The notes beneath the pieces are model-generated. The model was given only the letters and a program-made list of their open reading frames with translations. It made no database searches and had not been told where the DNA came from. Both the position numbers and the translations under genes were made by a program. A stretch of 64,000 bases of DNA from Paenibacillus turpanensis (GTDB lineage: Bacteria > Bacillota > Bacilli > Paenibacillales > YIM-B00363), in contig NZ_WTLI01000006.1 in assembly GCF_011421635.1 (NCBI RefSeq), positions 129,328 to 193,327 of the forward strand, written 5' to 3'. Of this stretch, positions 1 to 9,004 are shown in pieces. Positions within the stretch are counted from its first letter, which is position 1; each line of letters begins with the position of its first letter.

Positions 1-1525
1 CAACGTCAAACATTTCAACGTCCAAGAAAGGAACGCGCAGCTCCAAGGAATGCGCCATCGTCATTTTATCGGCTTTCATTAAAATATCGCCAGGCATCCA
101 CAAATTCATATCGATATACTGCATCCGTGTCACCGGATCAAGATGCGTCGTTTTCTTATAAAACTTTTGTGCCGTCTGCCACGGATTCAGATACGAAGCG
201 AGCAGCTCCGGCTCCACCTTCAGCAATTCGGCCTTCATATCCTCGGTAAAAATTTTCGCATTACCGAGGAAGCGCTGCTCCAGCGGCGTCGTACCGCGCA
301 GCAAATAATTGCGGCCCGGCAGGCCGGACGGCATCAGCCGCACCAACCGCGCAAGCAGCCGCTTCAGCGGCATAGGCAGCGCGTCAACCGCGCGCAGCGC
401 CTGCGGCTCGCGGTAAATGCGGTACCCGCCGAACAGCTCGTCGGCGCCTTCGCCGGACAGCACCACCGTGACATGCTCGCGTGCTAGAGCCGCCACATGA
501 TAAAGCGCGATCGCGGAAGGATCGGCCACCGGCTCGTCTTGGTGCCAGGAAGCGCGCTCCAGCGAATCAAAATAATCCGCTTCAGTAATGATTTTCGCGT
601 AATGCTCCGTACCGAGCGCCTTCGCCGATTCATAAGCAATCTCTGTCTCATTGTTTGGTCCTTCAAAGCCGACGGAGAATGTTTTGATCGGCTCAATCGC
701 GCGCATATGCGCTGCGATCGCCGTGGAGTCGATTCCGCTGGACAAGAAGCAGCCGCGCGGAACATCGCTTTGCATGTGAGCCGCCACGGATTCCTTGAGC
801 GTTTCGCGGATCTGTTCAATCGATTCGGAAAGAGGCTTACTCTCATTAGGCTCAAACATCGGGTCCCAATACCGTCGAAGCGTAATTTTACCGTCATCTG
901 AAACCTTTATGGTGTGACCCGGAGGCAGCTTGTATATCCCTTCAAACATCGTTAGCGGCTCCGGCACATATTGGAATGTTACATAATTCAGCAGGCTTTC
1001 CCGCTGCACCGCGCGCTTCATTCCTGCGGCAAGCAGGCTTTTCATTTCCGAGCCGAATAAAAAGCGCTGGCCGTCCTGACAATAATAAAAGGGCTTAATT
1101 CCAAAATGATCTCTAGCGCCGAAGAGTGTCCGCTTGCGCCGATCCCAGATGGCAAAGCCAAACATGCCGCGCAGCTTTTCCACGCAGGCTTCGCCGAACT
1201 CTTCATATAAATGAACAATTACTTCGGTATCCGTATGTGTTTTGAATTGATGCCCGCGGCCGATTAGCATTTCGCGCAGCGGCTTATAATTATAAATTTC
1301 ACCGTTAAAAGCAATCCAGACGCTTTCATCCTCATTGCTTAGCGGTTGATGGCCTTCGGCCAAATCAATAATCGATAATCGGCGGAACCCTAAACCAATC
1401 CCTGGATCCGTCCAGGTGCCAAAGTCGTCGGGACCACGATGAACGATTTGCGATGTCATTCGCTCCAGCTCATCTGCCCCCGGCACCGTATGATCAAAGT
1501 ATACAACTCCGCATATTCCGCACAT
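1..1525 (-). CDS. asnO: asparagine synthetase, glutamine-hydrolysing (AsnO/AsnB type), 3' part missing
   Basis: Makes asparagine from aspartate, glutamine and ATP in the cytoplasm. The start is fixed by the N-terminal MCGICG: after removal of Met, Cys2 is the glutaminase nucleophile. Further glutaminase-domain motifs (HRGPDD, RRLSIIDL, FNGEIYNY) are followed by the synthetase-domain ATP motif SSGIDS and SGEGADELFGG. About 508 codons lie in the window and the gene runs off the left edge; the family is about 610-640 residues. The last residues seen (DILMKADKMTMAHSLELR) match the conserved C-terminal region of AsnO of B. subtilis, the sporulation-associated paralogue. Assignment to AsnO rather than AsnB or AsnH is from remembered similarity. 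An AGAAGGG site precedes the ATG. It is divergent from the sensor kinase at 1732. Confidence 0.9.
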   Translation of the reverse strand, partial: MCGICGVVYFDHTVPGADELERMTSQIVHRGPDDFGTWTDPGIGLGFRRLSIIDLAEGHQPLSNEDESVWIAFNGEIYNYKPLREMLIGRGHQFKTHTDTEVIVHLYEEFGEACVEKLRGMFGFAIWDRRKRTLFGARDHFGIKPFYYCQDGQRFLFGSEMKSLLAAGMKRAVQRESLLNYVTFQYVPEPLTMFEGIYKLPPGHTIKVSDDGKITLRRYWDPMFEPNESKPLSESIEQIRETLKESVAAHMQSDVPRGCFLSSGIDSTAIAAHMRAIEPIKTFSVGFEGPNNETEIAYESAKALGTEHYAKIITEADYFDSLERASWHQDEPVADPSAIALYHVAALAREHVTVVLSGEGADELFGGYRIYREPQALRAVDALPMPLKRLLARLVRLMPSGLPGRNYLLRGTTPLEQRFLGNAKIFTEDMKAELLKVEPELLASYLNPWQTAQKFYKKTTHLDPVTRMQYIDMNLWMPGDILMKADKMTMAHSLELRVPFLDVEMFDV

Positions 1526-1561
1526 AGCACTTACGTTCCCTTCTATATTGACTAATGACTC

Positions 1562-1567
1562 ATTATA
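1562..1567 (-). promoter_or_regulatory. candidate extended -10 element of the asparagine synthetase gene
   Basis: On the minus strand the sequence TGCTATAAT gives an extended -10 about 37 bases before the start codon. The -35 region (TCGGAA at 17 bp) is poor. Assignment is by motif only. Confidence 0.4.
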
Positions 1568-1731
1568 GCATAAGCAGCCTCTAGTTCCGAACTGTACTGA
1601 AAATATGAAAACCACGTAAATGTGCAAAATGTCTTTTCATAAATGCTAAAAAGATGTAGAGTTAAATAAAAGCAAATTTCGACAATTAGCGACACGTTCA
1701 TTACCCTTCTGATATAAGAAAGGAATTTGGT

Positions 1732-3066
1732 ATGATTGACTTTTTGAAGGAATACATACTCATCGTGCTTTTAGCCACGATTCCCAACGTCTATATTTCT
1801 ACGCTGTTCAGCTTCTGCTTCTGGGGGCATCCCCTTCGAAATTTATGGAAAACGACGCTGATCTATGCGACTACGGTAGCTCTTTACTCGAACTTCATGT
1901 TTTTGCTTCTGCCGCCGCCTTGGCGACCGATTCACTTTTTAGCAGCGCTGTTCGTATTTTTTTGGGTTGCCTTCCGCTGGCTCCCGACCGGTGAGAGAAT
2001 CCGTATATTTACCTTGTCCGCTGTCAGCAACATTTTAATCGAAATTATCGGCGGAACCTTTGTGATGGCGGTAAGCGCTAATGCGTACGGTACGAGAACA
2101 GCTGCCATGCTGCTGCTTTCCATGCTGCCTGGCCTCCTCACTGCGTCTGTATTGACCTATCTTATGATCAAACACCGTTGGTACCCGGGCATCAAGATCT
2201 CCAACTGGCTTACCTTGAACAAAAAGTCGCGCACCTATCTTCATGTATCTACGTTTATCGTCGTCCAGCTGCTGCTAGTTCTCTTTGTCCTTGTATTTTC
2301 GGTCAGCAATTTAAATTATTGGGTGTATTTAATTGTTTGCTTAATTGCAGCGGTGGGAGTCCTCATTATTTATAAGCTCCTCATGCTCGTTACGAAAGAA
2401 AAGGATGCAGCCGTAGGAATGACTCAGCAGCTTTATATTGATGACGTTAACCAAATGTTTACCGCCATCCGGGGCCAGAGACATGACTTTCTAAATCACG
2501 TACAGGTGCTTCAGGCCATGCTTCAGCGCAAAAAATTCGAGGATTTAGACCGGTACCTAGGCGAGCTCGTCGGAGAAATTAAGGACATTAACGATATCAT
2601 CGGAATCGGCGACCCTGCCTTTGCCGCACTGGTCCAATCCAAATTAACCCGCGCACTCGACAAAAAAATCGACTTTCGGTTTTCGTTTCATGGTCTTGAT
2701 CAGCTTCGTTTAGGGGTGAAAACACTCGATATCGTCAAAATTTCAGGCAATTTAATCGATAATGCTTTCGATGAGGTAGAAAAACTGGAAAGTGATTTGC
2801 GATGGGTAGACATTAGAGGCTGGATCGAGGAAAACGAGCTGCATCTTGAAGTCAGCAACCCCGGAAAGCTAATATCCGAGGCCGAAAAGGAGCTTCTCTT
2901 CTTCCCCGGATATTCAACAAAAGGAACCGGCGTCCATTCCGGACTCGGACTTTCAATCGTAAAAGAATGCATCGAGCGTTATAACGGGCGGATTGAGGTA
3001 ACCAGCTGCCCGGAGGGAGGAAATACGTTCGGGATTGTGATCCCGATGACTTTTACTTCCGTGTAG
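1732..3066 (+). CDS. orphan membrane sensor histidine kinase, GHKL/SpoOB type
   Basis: A membrane sensor kinase of 444 residues. The first 210 or so residues form about six to seven hydrophobic segments. A Spo0B-like dimerisation segment follows, with a candidate phosphoacceptor His251 in RGQRHDFLNHVQ. The C-terminal ATP-binding domain shows an N-box (GNLIDNAFDEV) and G-boxes (GTGVHSGLGLSIVKE). This layout matches the AgrC/CitA-like families that respond to peptides or small molecules. No response regulator is adjacent, so partner and signal are unknown. The ATG follows AAAGGAATTTGGT. The 3' end overlaps the convergent HAD gene by 14 bases. Confidence 0.75.
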   Translation: MIDFLKEYILIVLLATIPNVYISTLFSFCFWGHPLRNLWKTTLIYATTVALYSNFMFLLLPPPWRPIHFLAALFVFFWVAFRWLPTGERIRIFTLSAVSNILIEIIGGTFVMAVSANAYGTRTAAMLLLSMLPGLLTASVLTYLMIKHRWYPGIKISNWLTLNKKSRTYLHVSTFIVVQLLLVLFVLVFSVSNLNYWVYLIVCLIAAVGVLIIYKLLMLVTKEKDAAVGMTQQLYIDDVNQMFTAIRGQRHDFLNHVQVLQAMLQRKKFEDLDRYLGELVGEIKDINDIIGIGDPAFAALVQSKLTRALDKKIDFRFSFHGLDQLRLGVKTLDIVKISGNLIDNAFDEVEKLESDLRWVDIRGWIEENELHLEVSNPGKLISEAEKELLFFPGYSTKGTGVHSGLGLSIVKECIERYNGRIEVTSCPEGGNTFGIVIPMTFTSV

Positions 3067-3769
3067 TGCCCTCCAAATACGAAAGCAGTTCCTCTAGAGA
3101 GCGAATGCCTTCTCCCTCCTGATAGTCATACCGCAATATCCGTACGGCGTCGATCCCGACTTGGTTCGGCGCCCAAATATCGTTCACCGCGTGGTCCCCG
3201 ACATAAAGCACCTGGTCAGCCTTTAACGCCGTGCGCTCCAGCGCAAGCGAGAAAATCGCCGGATCCGGTTTTTCCAAACCGACCACCGTTGAGACGAAGA
3301 TATCCTCAAAGTAAGCATCGATTCCTTTTTCCTTAAGAATAGCGGAAAGCGTCGGGGCAAAATTTGAAATAACCGCAAGTCGGTATCCTTTCGCTTTCAG
3401 CTGCTCCAGAACAGGAATGACATCATCAAATAATCGATAATGCTCCGGCCCGGTAAAAATATCGTATAATTCATGACAGCAGCGGTGGATCTGCTCTGCC
3501 GACCACTCTTCATGAACGCCTAAGTGGTCCATAATGTAACGGTAAATGCCTGACCAAAACTCCCGATCGGTTTCAGCTGAAACCGGAACCGGCTCTCCTT
3601 GCCCTTTGTTATAATAAAAAGTTTGAAATGCTTCCTGAAATAAGCTGCCGATCTGCTCCGGCTCCCGATGCAGGGAGCGGTCCTTGAGAAACTGATGTAC
3701 AATCGACTGCGCTTCCAGAATTGTCATCAGCGTATCGCCTGCATCAAAAAATATTGCTTCATATCGCAT
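3053..3769 (-). CDS. HAD-superfamily hydrolase
   Basis: A 238-residue cytoplasmic phosphohydrolase of the haloacid dehalogenase superfamily. Motif I is FFDAGDT near residue 8, with the nucleophilic Asp. Motif II is around VISNF, motif III is the Lys in LEKPDP, and motif IV is YVGDHAVND. A helical cap lies between motifs I and II, as in subfamily IA. This group contains phosphatases for small sugar or nucleotide phosphates; the substrate cannot be read from sequence. AAAGGAATTGCATTC precedes the ATG. It lies 27 bases downstream of a small membrane-protein gene on the same strand and probably shares its transcript. Confidence 0.75.
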   Translation of the reverse strand: MRYEAIFFDAGDTLMTILEAQSIVHQFLKDRSLHREPEQIGSLFQEAFQTFYYNKGQGEPVPVSAETDREFWSGIYRYIMDHLGVHEEWSAEQIHRCCHELYDIFTGPEHYRLFDDVIPVLEQLKAKGYRLAVISNFAPTLSAILKEKGIDAYFEDIFVSTVVGLEKPDPAIFSLALERTALKADQVLYVGDHAVNDIWAPNQVGIDAVRILRYDYQEGEGIRSLEELLSYLEGTTRK

Positions 3770-3796
3770 GAATGCAATTCCTTTCTGTAAGCACCT

Positions 3797-4216
3797 TTAT
3801 TTTTGCTGCTTTGCCGCTTCGATGAACGCCTGCAGCGCCCCTTCAATCGGGAATGTGCCGACCTTCTGGCCTTTGAAATACAGCGTAACCTCCGCCGCAC
3901 CTGCAGCGCCTTCAATTTTAATGCTGGTCGTCGTGATGACAAAGCTTCCATCGGGATTTGCCGTATATTTCGCTTCTTTAACTTCTCCGGCCATTTGCTT
4001 TAACGCCTCGTCCTTGAATTGGGTAACGAGCTGGCCTCCAACTTCTTTGATTTGATCCGTGTAATTTGCCCCATAAAACACAATTCCGCCTAAAACAGCG
4101 AGTACAATGACCCATTTTATGACGGTTTTCACCACGTTAATTACAATCATCAAAACAACTAAAGCCGCAATAATGACAAACCAGCGCTCTTGAACAAATG
4201 CAAGCCACTGCTCCAC
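3797..4216 (-). CDS. conserved hypothetical membrane protein
   Basis: Not assigned to a named family. From the GTG at 4216 the protein has 139 residues. Two closely spaced hydrophobic helices in the first 55 residues are followed by a soluble domain rich in beta-prone residues and ending in KQQK. I prefer GTG 4216 because GGAGGG lies 7 bases before it; the upstream GTG at 4231 has no spaced ribosome site. The layout suggests a membrane-tethered extracytoplasmic domain. It is the first gene of a pair with the HAD hydrolase and is divergent from the MFS transporter. Confidence 0.55.
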   Translation of the reverse strand: MEQWLAFVQERWFVIIAALVVLMIVINVVKTVIKWVIVLAVLGGIVFYGANYTDQIKEVGGQLVTQFKDEALKQMAGEVKEAKYTANPDGSFVITTTSIKIEGAAGAAEVTLYFKGQKVGTFPIEGALQAFIEAAKQQK

Positions 4217-4347
4217 GCGAAATCCCTCCACATGTTGAAAAGTTCACTCCGATTATACACGAGGCATATCGAGAAGGACAACTACGTACAAGTAGTGTAG
4301 AGAGCCTTGAGGGCGGAGAATACAATTCGATGGGTGGAGGTGCTTTC

Positions 4348-5520
4348 ATGCGGACAGCGGTTTGGCTGTATCTGTTTATTTTCATCGCTTTTTTTGATTT
4401 ACACGCGCAATACCCAATATTAACCCCTTTTGCCGTTTCGCTCGGCGCGGTCCCTTCGTTCATCGGGTTAATTATGGGCGTATATTCGATTACCCATCTG
4501 CCGGGAAATATGCTTGCCGGCATCGGTGTAGACCGGTTTGGAAGCAAAAAATTTATTGTTTGGAGCTTGATTGGCGCCGGGATTCTGCTGCTCATCCAGT
4601 CCCAGGTTACGAATCCTTGGCAGCTGCTCGCCGTGCGTTCCGTCAGCGGCTTCGTTCTTGCCTTTCTGTCACCGGCTTGTATGTCACTGCTTGCTAAAAT
4701 GGCGCGTGACCGTGTGCATCAAGGAAAGCTGATGGCCGGCAACGGTCTGATTCATACCCTTGCATCCGTCGTATCGCCCGCGGCAGGTGCGATGCTCGTC
4801 GCCAAGGTAGGCTTTACGAATGCTTTCCTGCTGCTTGGGCTTGTGCTGATCGGCACCGCTTTTATCGCGATTTTCTGGATTCGCGACATCCCTGCCTCAA
4901 GCATCGACAAGAGTCTTCTCGTGGCGGACGGGCATGCCCTGCCGGATGACTCCGCTGCACCTGCAAACTCGGGCAGCGCCCGCATACCTTGGCTGTTTTA
5001 TGTTGTACCGTTAGGAATCTCCTGCTCTCAAGGGATTTTATTTTTCGAGCTGCCATTAATGGAATCCGCCCAAAAATCAATTATGACTTCAGGCATTTTG
5101 TTTTCTGTCGTATCCCTAGGTTCCTTGGTAACACTAAGCATGCTTTTTATTAACCGTTATTCATCCTATCTTCGCACCATGGTCGGAAGCTGTGTGCTGG
5201 CACTTGCCTTTTTTGGAATGGCGATTGAATGGCCAATCGGAATTACCGCTTCCTTGTTCATTATTGGGATGGCGAAGGGAATTATTTTCCCAGCGATGTC
5301 CACTCTGCTCGTGACCCTGACGGATATTAGCCGTTACGGCAGAGTGTTCTCCATTTTGTCCATCTCTTTTTCGATCGGAGCCTTTATCGGACCGCTGCTA
5401 GCCGGTCACCTGCGTGATTACGTATCGCCATACTATATTGCCTTTGTCGTATTAATGATTGCCCTTGCCATGCTTCCTCCAACAAAAAACAACATGACCT
5501 CCCCCGTTCACCAAGGTTAA
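4348..5520 (+). CDS. major facilitator superfamily transporter
   Basis: A 390-residue integral membrane protein with about twelve hydrophobic segments. It carries the MFS loop signature after helix 2 (GIGVDRFGSKK). The start is taken at ATG 4348 because GGTGGAGGTG lies just upstream and the first helix (AVWLYLFIFIAFFDL) begins directly after it. An upstream in-frame ATG at 4198 would add 50 residues lying inside the divergent neighbour's start region. The substrate is unknown; drug or sugar efflux would fit the fold. The Toprim gene follows on the same strand after a gap of about 100 bases that contains an 18-bp palindrome. Confidence 0.75.
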   Translation: MRTAVWLYLFIFIAFFDLHAQYPILTPFAVSLGAVPSFIGLIMGVYSITHLPGNMLAGIGVDRFGSKKFIVWSLIGAGILLLIQSQVTNPWQLLAVRSVSGFVLAFLSPACMSLLAKMARDRVHQGKLMAGNGLIHTLASVVSPAAGAMLVAKVGFTNAFLLLGLVLIGTAFIAIFWIRDIPASSIDKSLLVADGHALPDDSAAPANSGSARIPWLFYVVPLGISCSQGILFFELPLMESAQKSIMTSGILFSVVSLGSLVTLSMLFINRYSSYLRTMVGSCVLALAFFGMAIEWPIGITASLFIIGMAKGIIFPAMSTLLVTLTDISRYGRVFSILSISFSIGAFIGPLLAGHLRDYVSPYYIAFVVLMIALAMLPPTKNNMTSPVHQG

Positions 5521-5526
5521 GTTCGA

Positions 5527-5544
5527 GAATTTCCCGGGAAATTC
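5527..5544. repeat. 18-bp perfect palindrome
   Basis: GAATTTCCCGGGAAATTC is perfectly self-complementary. It lies 7 bases after the stop of the MFS gene and about 75 bases before the Toprim gene. It could be a dyad operator or a mild hairpin; no T-run follows. Confidence 0.5.
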
Positions 5545-5618
5545 GACAGCAGGGAAAGGAAATCGGGGTCATTGGGAAGAATAAACTGCAAGAACCGATT
5601 TGTTTTGGAGGCATTATT

Positions 5619-5981
5619 ATGGATTTTGTCATTATTGTTGAAGGGAAAAACGACAAAAGCAGAGTCCGCCGACTGCTCCACCCCGATGTTCCGATTCTTT
5701 GCACATTTGGCACTCCAAGCAAAGAACGGCTGGAAGCTCTGCGTAAACAGGCTGGCGACCGCGATGTGTATTTGTTTACAGATAACGATGCTTCGGGAAA
5801 AAAGATCCGGGGGATGCTTCGGGATTTATTTCCCGATGCCGTTCAAATGCACACGAAGTCAGGGTATGCCGGTGTGGAAGGAACTCCGGAGGAGCATATT
5901 ATTAGGCAATTAGAAAAAGCCGGTCTCGAGGAGTTTATTGTATACCCCGAACCCGGCTTTCCTGTTCCTGTTAAGGAATAA
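5619..5981 (+). CDS. Toprim-domain protein, YusF / RNase M5-like
   Basis: A 120-residue single-domain protein. The Toprim core is visible: the catalytic Glu in VIIVEGKNDK (residues 4-13) and the metal-binding DxD in LFTDNDASGKK near residue 52. The domain is shared by RNase M5, DnaG-type primases and topoisomerases. Small stand-alone copies like this one correspond to B. subtilis YusF, whose biochemical role is not established as far as I know. The start ATG follows TTGGAGGCATTATT. The last 11 bases overlap the convergent AEC-type permease gene. Confidence 0.7.
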   Translation: MDFVIIVEGKNDKSRVRRLLHPDVPILCTFGTPSKERLEALRKQAGDRDVYLFTDNDASGKKIRGMLRDLFPDAVQMHTKSGYAGVEGTPEEHIIRQLEKAGLEEFIVYPEPGFPVPVKE

Positions 5982-6894
5982 ATTGTAGACAGAAGATAAC
6001 GATGGCTACTGTAAAGGTACTCGTTACGGTAGAGAGCAACGCTGCTTGGGAGGCAAACTCCGGCTCGTTATCGAATTCGATAGCGAGCAGCACGCTGCTC
6101 AAAGAGGACGGTACTGCGCAGGACAGCACGAGTGCCTTAGCAAGATCCCCTTCGAATCCAAGAAGCAGGACAATGGCAGCGCCTAACACCGGACCGGCCA
6201 GCAGTCGTAAAGCAACCGAGTACAGTACATCCATATTGTATATTTTCCACTTCATGCTCCCCAATTGAACCCCTAACGTAACGAGCGCAGTAGCGATAAA
6301 GCTGTTCGCCACATACTCAATTGGCGTCAAAATGGGCTGTGGAATCGGGACTTCAAACCCTCTTAACAAGAAGGCCAGCGGAATAATGTAAATGGCCGGA
6401 AAGGTCAGGATGGTCCGCCAAATTTCCTTCGCATCCGCTTTGTGAGCGTTTACACTATAAACCCCATAAGTATTCGGAATCAGGTTTTGCACCATCATGA
6501 CAATAATTTGGATCGAAAGCGTCGTCGCATCACCTTTAAAAACAAGACCATTTAAAGGTACGGCATAATTACCGCTGTTATAAAAAAGCACCGAGTTGCG
6601 CATCGCCCCCGCCATGGAGCGAGGGTAACGACGCAGCCGGATTACAATTTCCGTCAACCCATAAGAGGCTGCCAAAAACAAGAGCAAAAACAGCAGCACC
6701 TGGCCGATGACAGCAACGGAAACCTTAGAATTGTATAGCATCAAGAAGATAATAGCCGGTGAAAACAAATAAAAATTTAACTTCGATAATGTTTTAATAT
6801 CTAACTTAAAAGCTCGGTAAAGCACAATCCCGATGGCAATGAGGACAGACAGCGGAATAATGTTTTGGAATAAAATAACCCAGAAAAACGACAT
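5971..6894 (-). CDS. AEC-family (auxin efflux carrier-like) permease
   Basis: A 307-residue membrane protein with about ten hydrophobic helices. The repeat-like halves and the motif NSVLFYNSGNYAVPL match the AEC/malonate-transporter family. Substrates in that family include malonate, malate and other small organic acids; this one is not predictable. Its ATG overlaps the TAA stop of the upstream sco gene by one base (TAATG), so the two are translationally coupled. Coupling to oxidase-assembly genes is not an arrangement I can explain functionally. Confidence 0.7.
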   Translation of the reverse strand: MSFFWVILFQNIIPLSVLIAIGIVLYRAFKLDIKTLSKLNFYLFSPAIIFLMLYNSKVSVAVIGQVLLFLLLFLAASYGLTEIVIRLRRYPRSMAGAMRNSVLFYNSGNYAVPLNGLVFKGDATTLSIQIIVMMVQNLIPNTYGVYSVNAHKADAKEIWRTILTFPAIYIIPLAFLLRGFEVPIPQPILTPIEYVANSFIATALVTLGVQLGSMKWKIYNMDVLYSVALRLLAGPVLGAAIVLLLGFEGDLAKALVLSCAVPSSLSSVLLAIEFDNEPEFASQAALLSTVTSTFTVAIVIFCLQFIP

Positions 6895-7496
6895 TAGTTG
6901 ACCACTTTCATGATGTTGTTGTAAATTTCCTCTTCCGTCGCCGTCGTTGCGTTAAACGTTTTCCTCATGTTTCCTTTACCATCTACAATCGTAAGGTAAT
7001 TGGTATGGGCGAAGTTACCGTCTTTATCCTTCAGAATCGAAACGCCGTAGCCGCTTGCGATGGCCTTAATCTCTTCTTCCTCGCCTCGTAAGAAGTTCCA
7101 GCCTGCCGGGTCCGCATGAAAGGTCGTGGCAAATTTCTTTAGCTGCTCCGGTGTATCCTTAACGGGGTCAAACGTAATGGAATGAAACACCACTTCGCTG
7201 CCAAACTTATTTTCTTCCTTCAAGCGATCCTGAACGCGGGACAGCTTATAGGTTGTAGGAGAGCACACATCAGGACAAGTGGAAAAGAAAAAATATACCA
7301 CACGAGCCTTTCCGCTCGACTCCTCCAGCGATACCTTTTCCCCATTCATACTCGTTAGTGTGAATTCCGGTGCTTTTCCAAGGTCAGGCAGCTTTTCTGT
7401 CTTTGGAATAAACCGGTATACAATCAGCGCTAAAAGAATCACGGAAATCGTGATCATCAAAATCTTGTACCAATGCTTTTGCAAATATGCTCCCAA
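6894..7496 (-). CDS. SCO1/SenC-type copper chaperone for cytochrome c oxidase assembly
   Basis: A 200-residue protein anchored by one N-terminal helix (about residues 12-29), with a thioredoxin-fold domain outside the membrane. Copper ligands are visible: Cys74 and Cys78 in STCPDVCSP, and His164 in FAHTNYL. Homologues such as BsSco/YpmQ help build the CuA centre of cytochrome c oxidase. The TTG start at 7496 has GGAGG 8 bases upstream. It is preceded by ctaB (24 bases) and coupled to the AEC permease downstream. The ctaB-sco pairing supports a joint role in oxidase maturation. Confidence 0.88.
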   Translation of the reverse strand: MGAYLQKHWYKILMITISVILLALIVYRFIPKTEKLPDLGKAPEFTLTSMNGEKVSLEESSGKARVVYFFFSTCPDVCSPTTYKLSRVQDRLKEENKFGSEVVFHSITFDPVKDTPEQLKKFATTFHADPAGWNFLRGEEEEIKAIASGYGVSILKDKDGNFAHTNYLTIVDGKGNMRKTFNATTATEEEIYNNIMKVVN

Positions 7497-7520
7497 TGTG
7501 CATACCTCCTTAGATGTATT

Positions 7521-8405
7521 TTAGGACGATACCGTATTAATAATCATAACCAACGAACTTAATGTCAGAAAATAAAGCGAATACTTAAACGAATTACGAG
7601 CCCATTTCTGTTCATCCTTCGCCCAAAAGCCGCTAATACTGGTTACCGTCCACACCGTTAAAATCGCGAGTGAAAAAATCAAATAAAGCATTCCGGCGTA
7701 TCCGTACGCATATAGTAAAATCGTGGCAGGATACAGCAGCAGTAAATACGGAATCATTTGAATTTTCGTGCGTTGGACGCCCTTAACGACGGGAAGCAGC
7801 GGAAAACCCGCAGCGCGGTATTCTTCCAGCCTGCGTATGCCTAGCGCCCAAAAATGCGGTGGCTGCCATAAAAACAAGATGGCAAACAATACCCAAGCAC
7901 CCGCGTCAATCTCGTTCGTTACGGCCGTATATCCAATCACCGGCGGCATCGCACCGGATACGCCACCTACGGATGTACTCCAAGTGGAGCGCGGCTTTAG
8001 CCACGCAGTATACACCACTACATAAAAAAAGTGCCCGACCAGCCCCAGGACAGCGGACAACGGATTTACCAAATAATAAAGCTCAATCGTAGCTGCGACT
8101 CCTAACACGATTCCATACAACAGCACAATCATCGGTTGGATTCGGCCCGTAGGAAGCGCCCGGTTTTGCGTTCGCTCCATCTTCATATCCCGTTCCCGAT
8201 CCAAAAAATTATTTAATACACAGCCGGATGCCATCATTAATGACAGCCCAAGCAGCGTGTATAAGAGCAGTGGCCAATCAATGCTCCACTTGGAAGCGAC
8301 CCAAAAGCCTGCAAAACCGGTAATTAAATTCGACCGTATAATACCCGGTTTCGTCAGTGCGATAAAATCCCTCCAAGAAAGTTGTCTGCTAAGCGGCTGT
8401 TCCAC
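7521..8405 (-). CDS. ctaB: protoheme IX farnesyltransferase (heme O synthase)
   Basis: Adds a farnesyl group to protoheme to give heme O, the precursor of heme A for terminal oxidases. The enzyme is an integral membrane UbiA-type prenyltransferase of 294 residues with about nine helices. The Asp-rich substrate motif is visible as NNFLDRERDMKMERTQNR near residue 65, and a second conserved stretch is LFLWQPPHFWAL near residue 178. The GTG start at 8405 has AAAGGAGG upstream with 9-base spacing. It is followed directly by sco. Confidence 0.93.
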   Translation of the reverse strand: MEQPLSRQLSWRDFIALTKPGIIRSNLITGFAGFWVASKWSIDWPLLLYTLLGLSLMMASGCVLNNFLDRERDMKMERTQNRALPTGRIQPMIVLLYGIVLGVAATIELYYLVNPLSAVLGLVGHFFYVVVYTAWLKPRSTWSTSVGGVSGAMPPVIGYTAVTNEIDAGAWVLFAILFLWQPPHFWALGIRRLEEYRAAGFPLLPVVKGVQRTKIQMIPYLLLLYPATILLYAYGYAGMLYLIFSLAILTVWTVTSISGFWAKDEQKWARNSFKYSLYFLTLSSLVMIINTVSS

Positions 8406-8529
8406 GTACCTGTTCCTCCTTTGTATGCATCACTCACTATCATAACAACCCGACCTGTCATTTACAACAAAACACCGTCGTCGTTCATCAATTCGTCTAT
8501 TTTCTAAGATGAGAGGAAGTGAAGCTGAC

Positions 8530-8961
8530 ATGGCAGTCGTAAAAGCGAACGAAGAAGATGTCAAGCTGCTCGCAAGATTACTCCGTGCGGAGGCGGAGGG
8601 CGAAGGCGAACAGGGAATGCTTATGGTCGGCAATGTCGGAATTAACCGGGTACGCTCGGACTGTTTGGATTTCAAAAAGCTCCGCAACATCCGTGACATG
8701 GTATTTCAAAGCCCGGGCGGTTATGAAGCAACGCAGAAAGGTTATTTCTACCAGAGGGCACGCGACAAAGAAATTCGGTTGGCCAGAAGAGTAATTAACG
8801 GCGAGCGCATTCACCCGGCTTCTTATGCCCTATGGTTTTTCCGTCCGACCGGAGGCTGCCCGGGTACTTGGTATAACCAGCGCAACACCGGCCGCTATAA
8901 AGCACACTGCTTCTTCAGCCCTACCGGCGAAAATTGCCCCGGTGTGTATCGGACTTATTAA
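8530..8961 (+). CDS. cwlJ: spore cortex-lytic cell wall hydrolase CwlJ
   Basis: A germination hydrolase that attacks spore cortex peptidoglycan carrying muramic-delta-lactam. This 143-residue Hydrolase_2 (SleB/CwlJ) domain protein begins MAVVKANEEDVKLLARLLRA, almost the same as B. subtilis CwlJ. The catalytic Glu is expected in LLRAEAEGEGEQGM. There is no signal peptide, as usual for CwlJ, which reaches the coat from the mother cell. I chose ATG 8530 over 8509 because of the CwlJ alignment and the AGAGGAAGTG upstream. gerQ follows 43 bases later; CwlJ localisation depends on GerQ in B. subtilis. Confidence 0.92.
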   Translation: MAVVKANEEDVKLLARLLRAEAEGEGEQGMLMVGNVGINRVRSDCLDFKKLRNIRDMVFQSPGGYEATQKGYFYQRARDKEIRLARRVINGERIHPASYALWFFRPTGGCPGTWYNQRNTGRYKAHCFFSPTGENCPGVYRTY

Positions 8962-9004
8962 CACGGTTTTAAAACCATTTATATATTAGGGAGGAATGTT
9001 AGTA

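Noticed and set aside
484-897. Open frames on both strands inside the asparagine synthetase gene
   Set aside because: They are shadow frames of a long, well-conserved gene that reads without interruption to the window edge.
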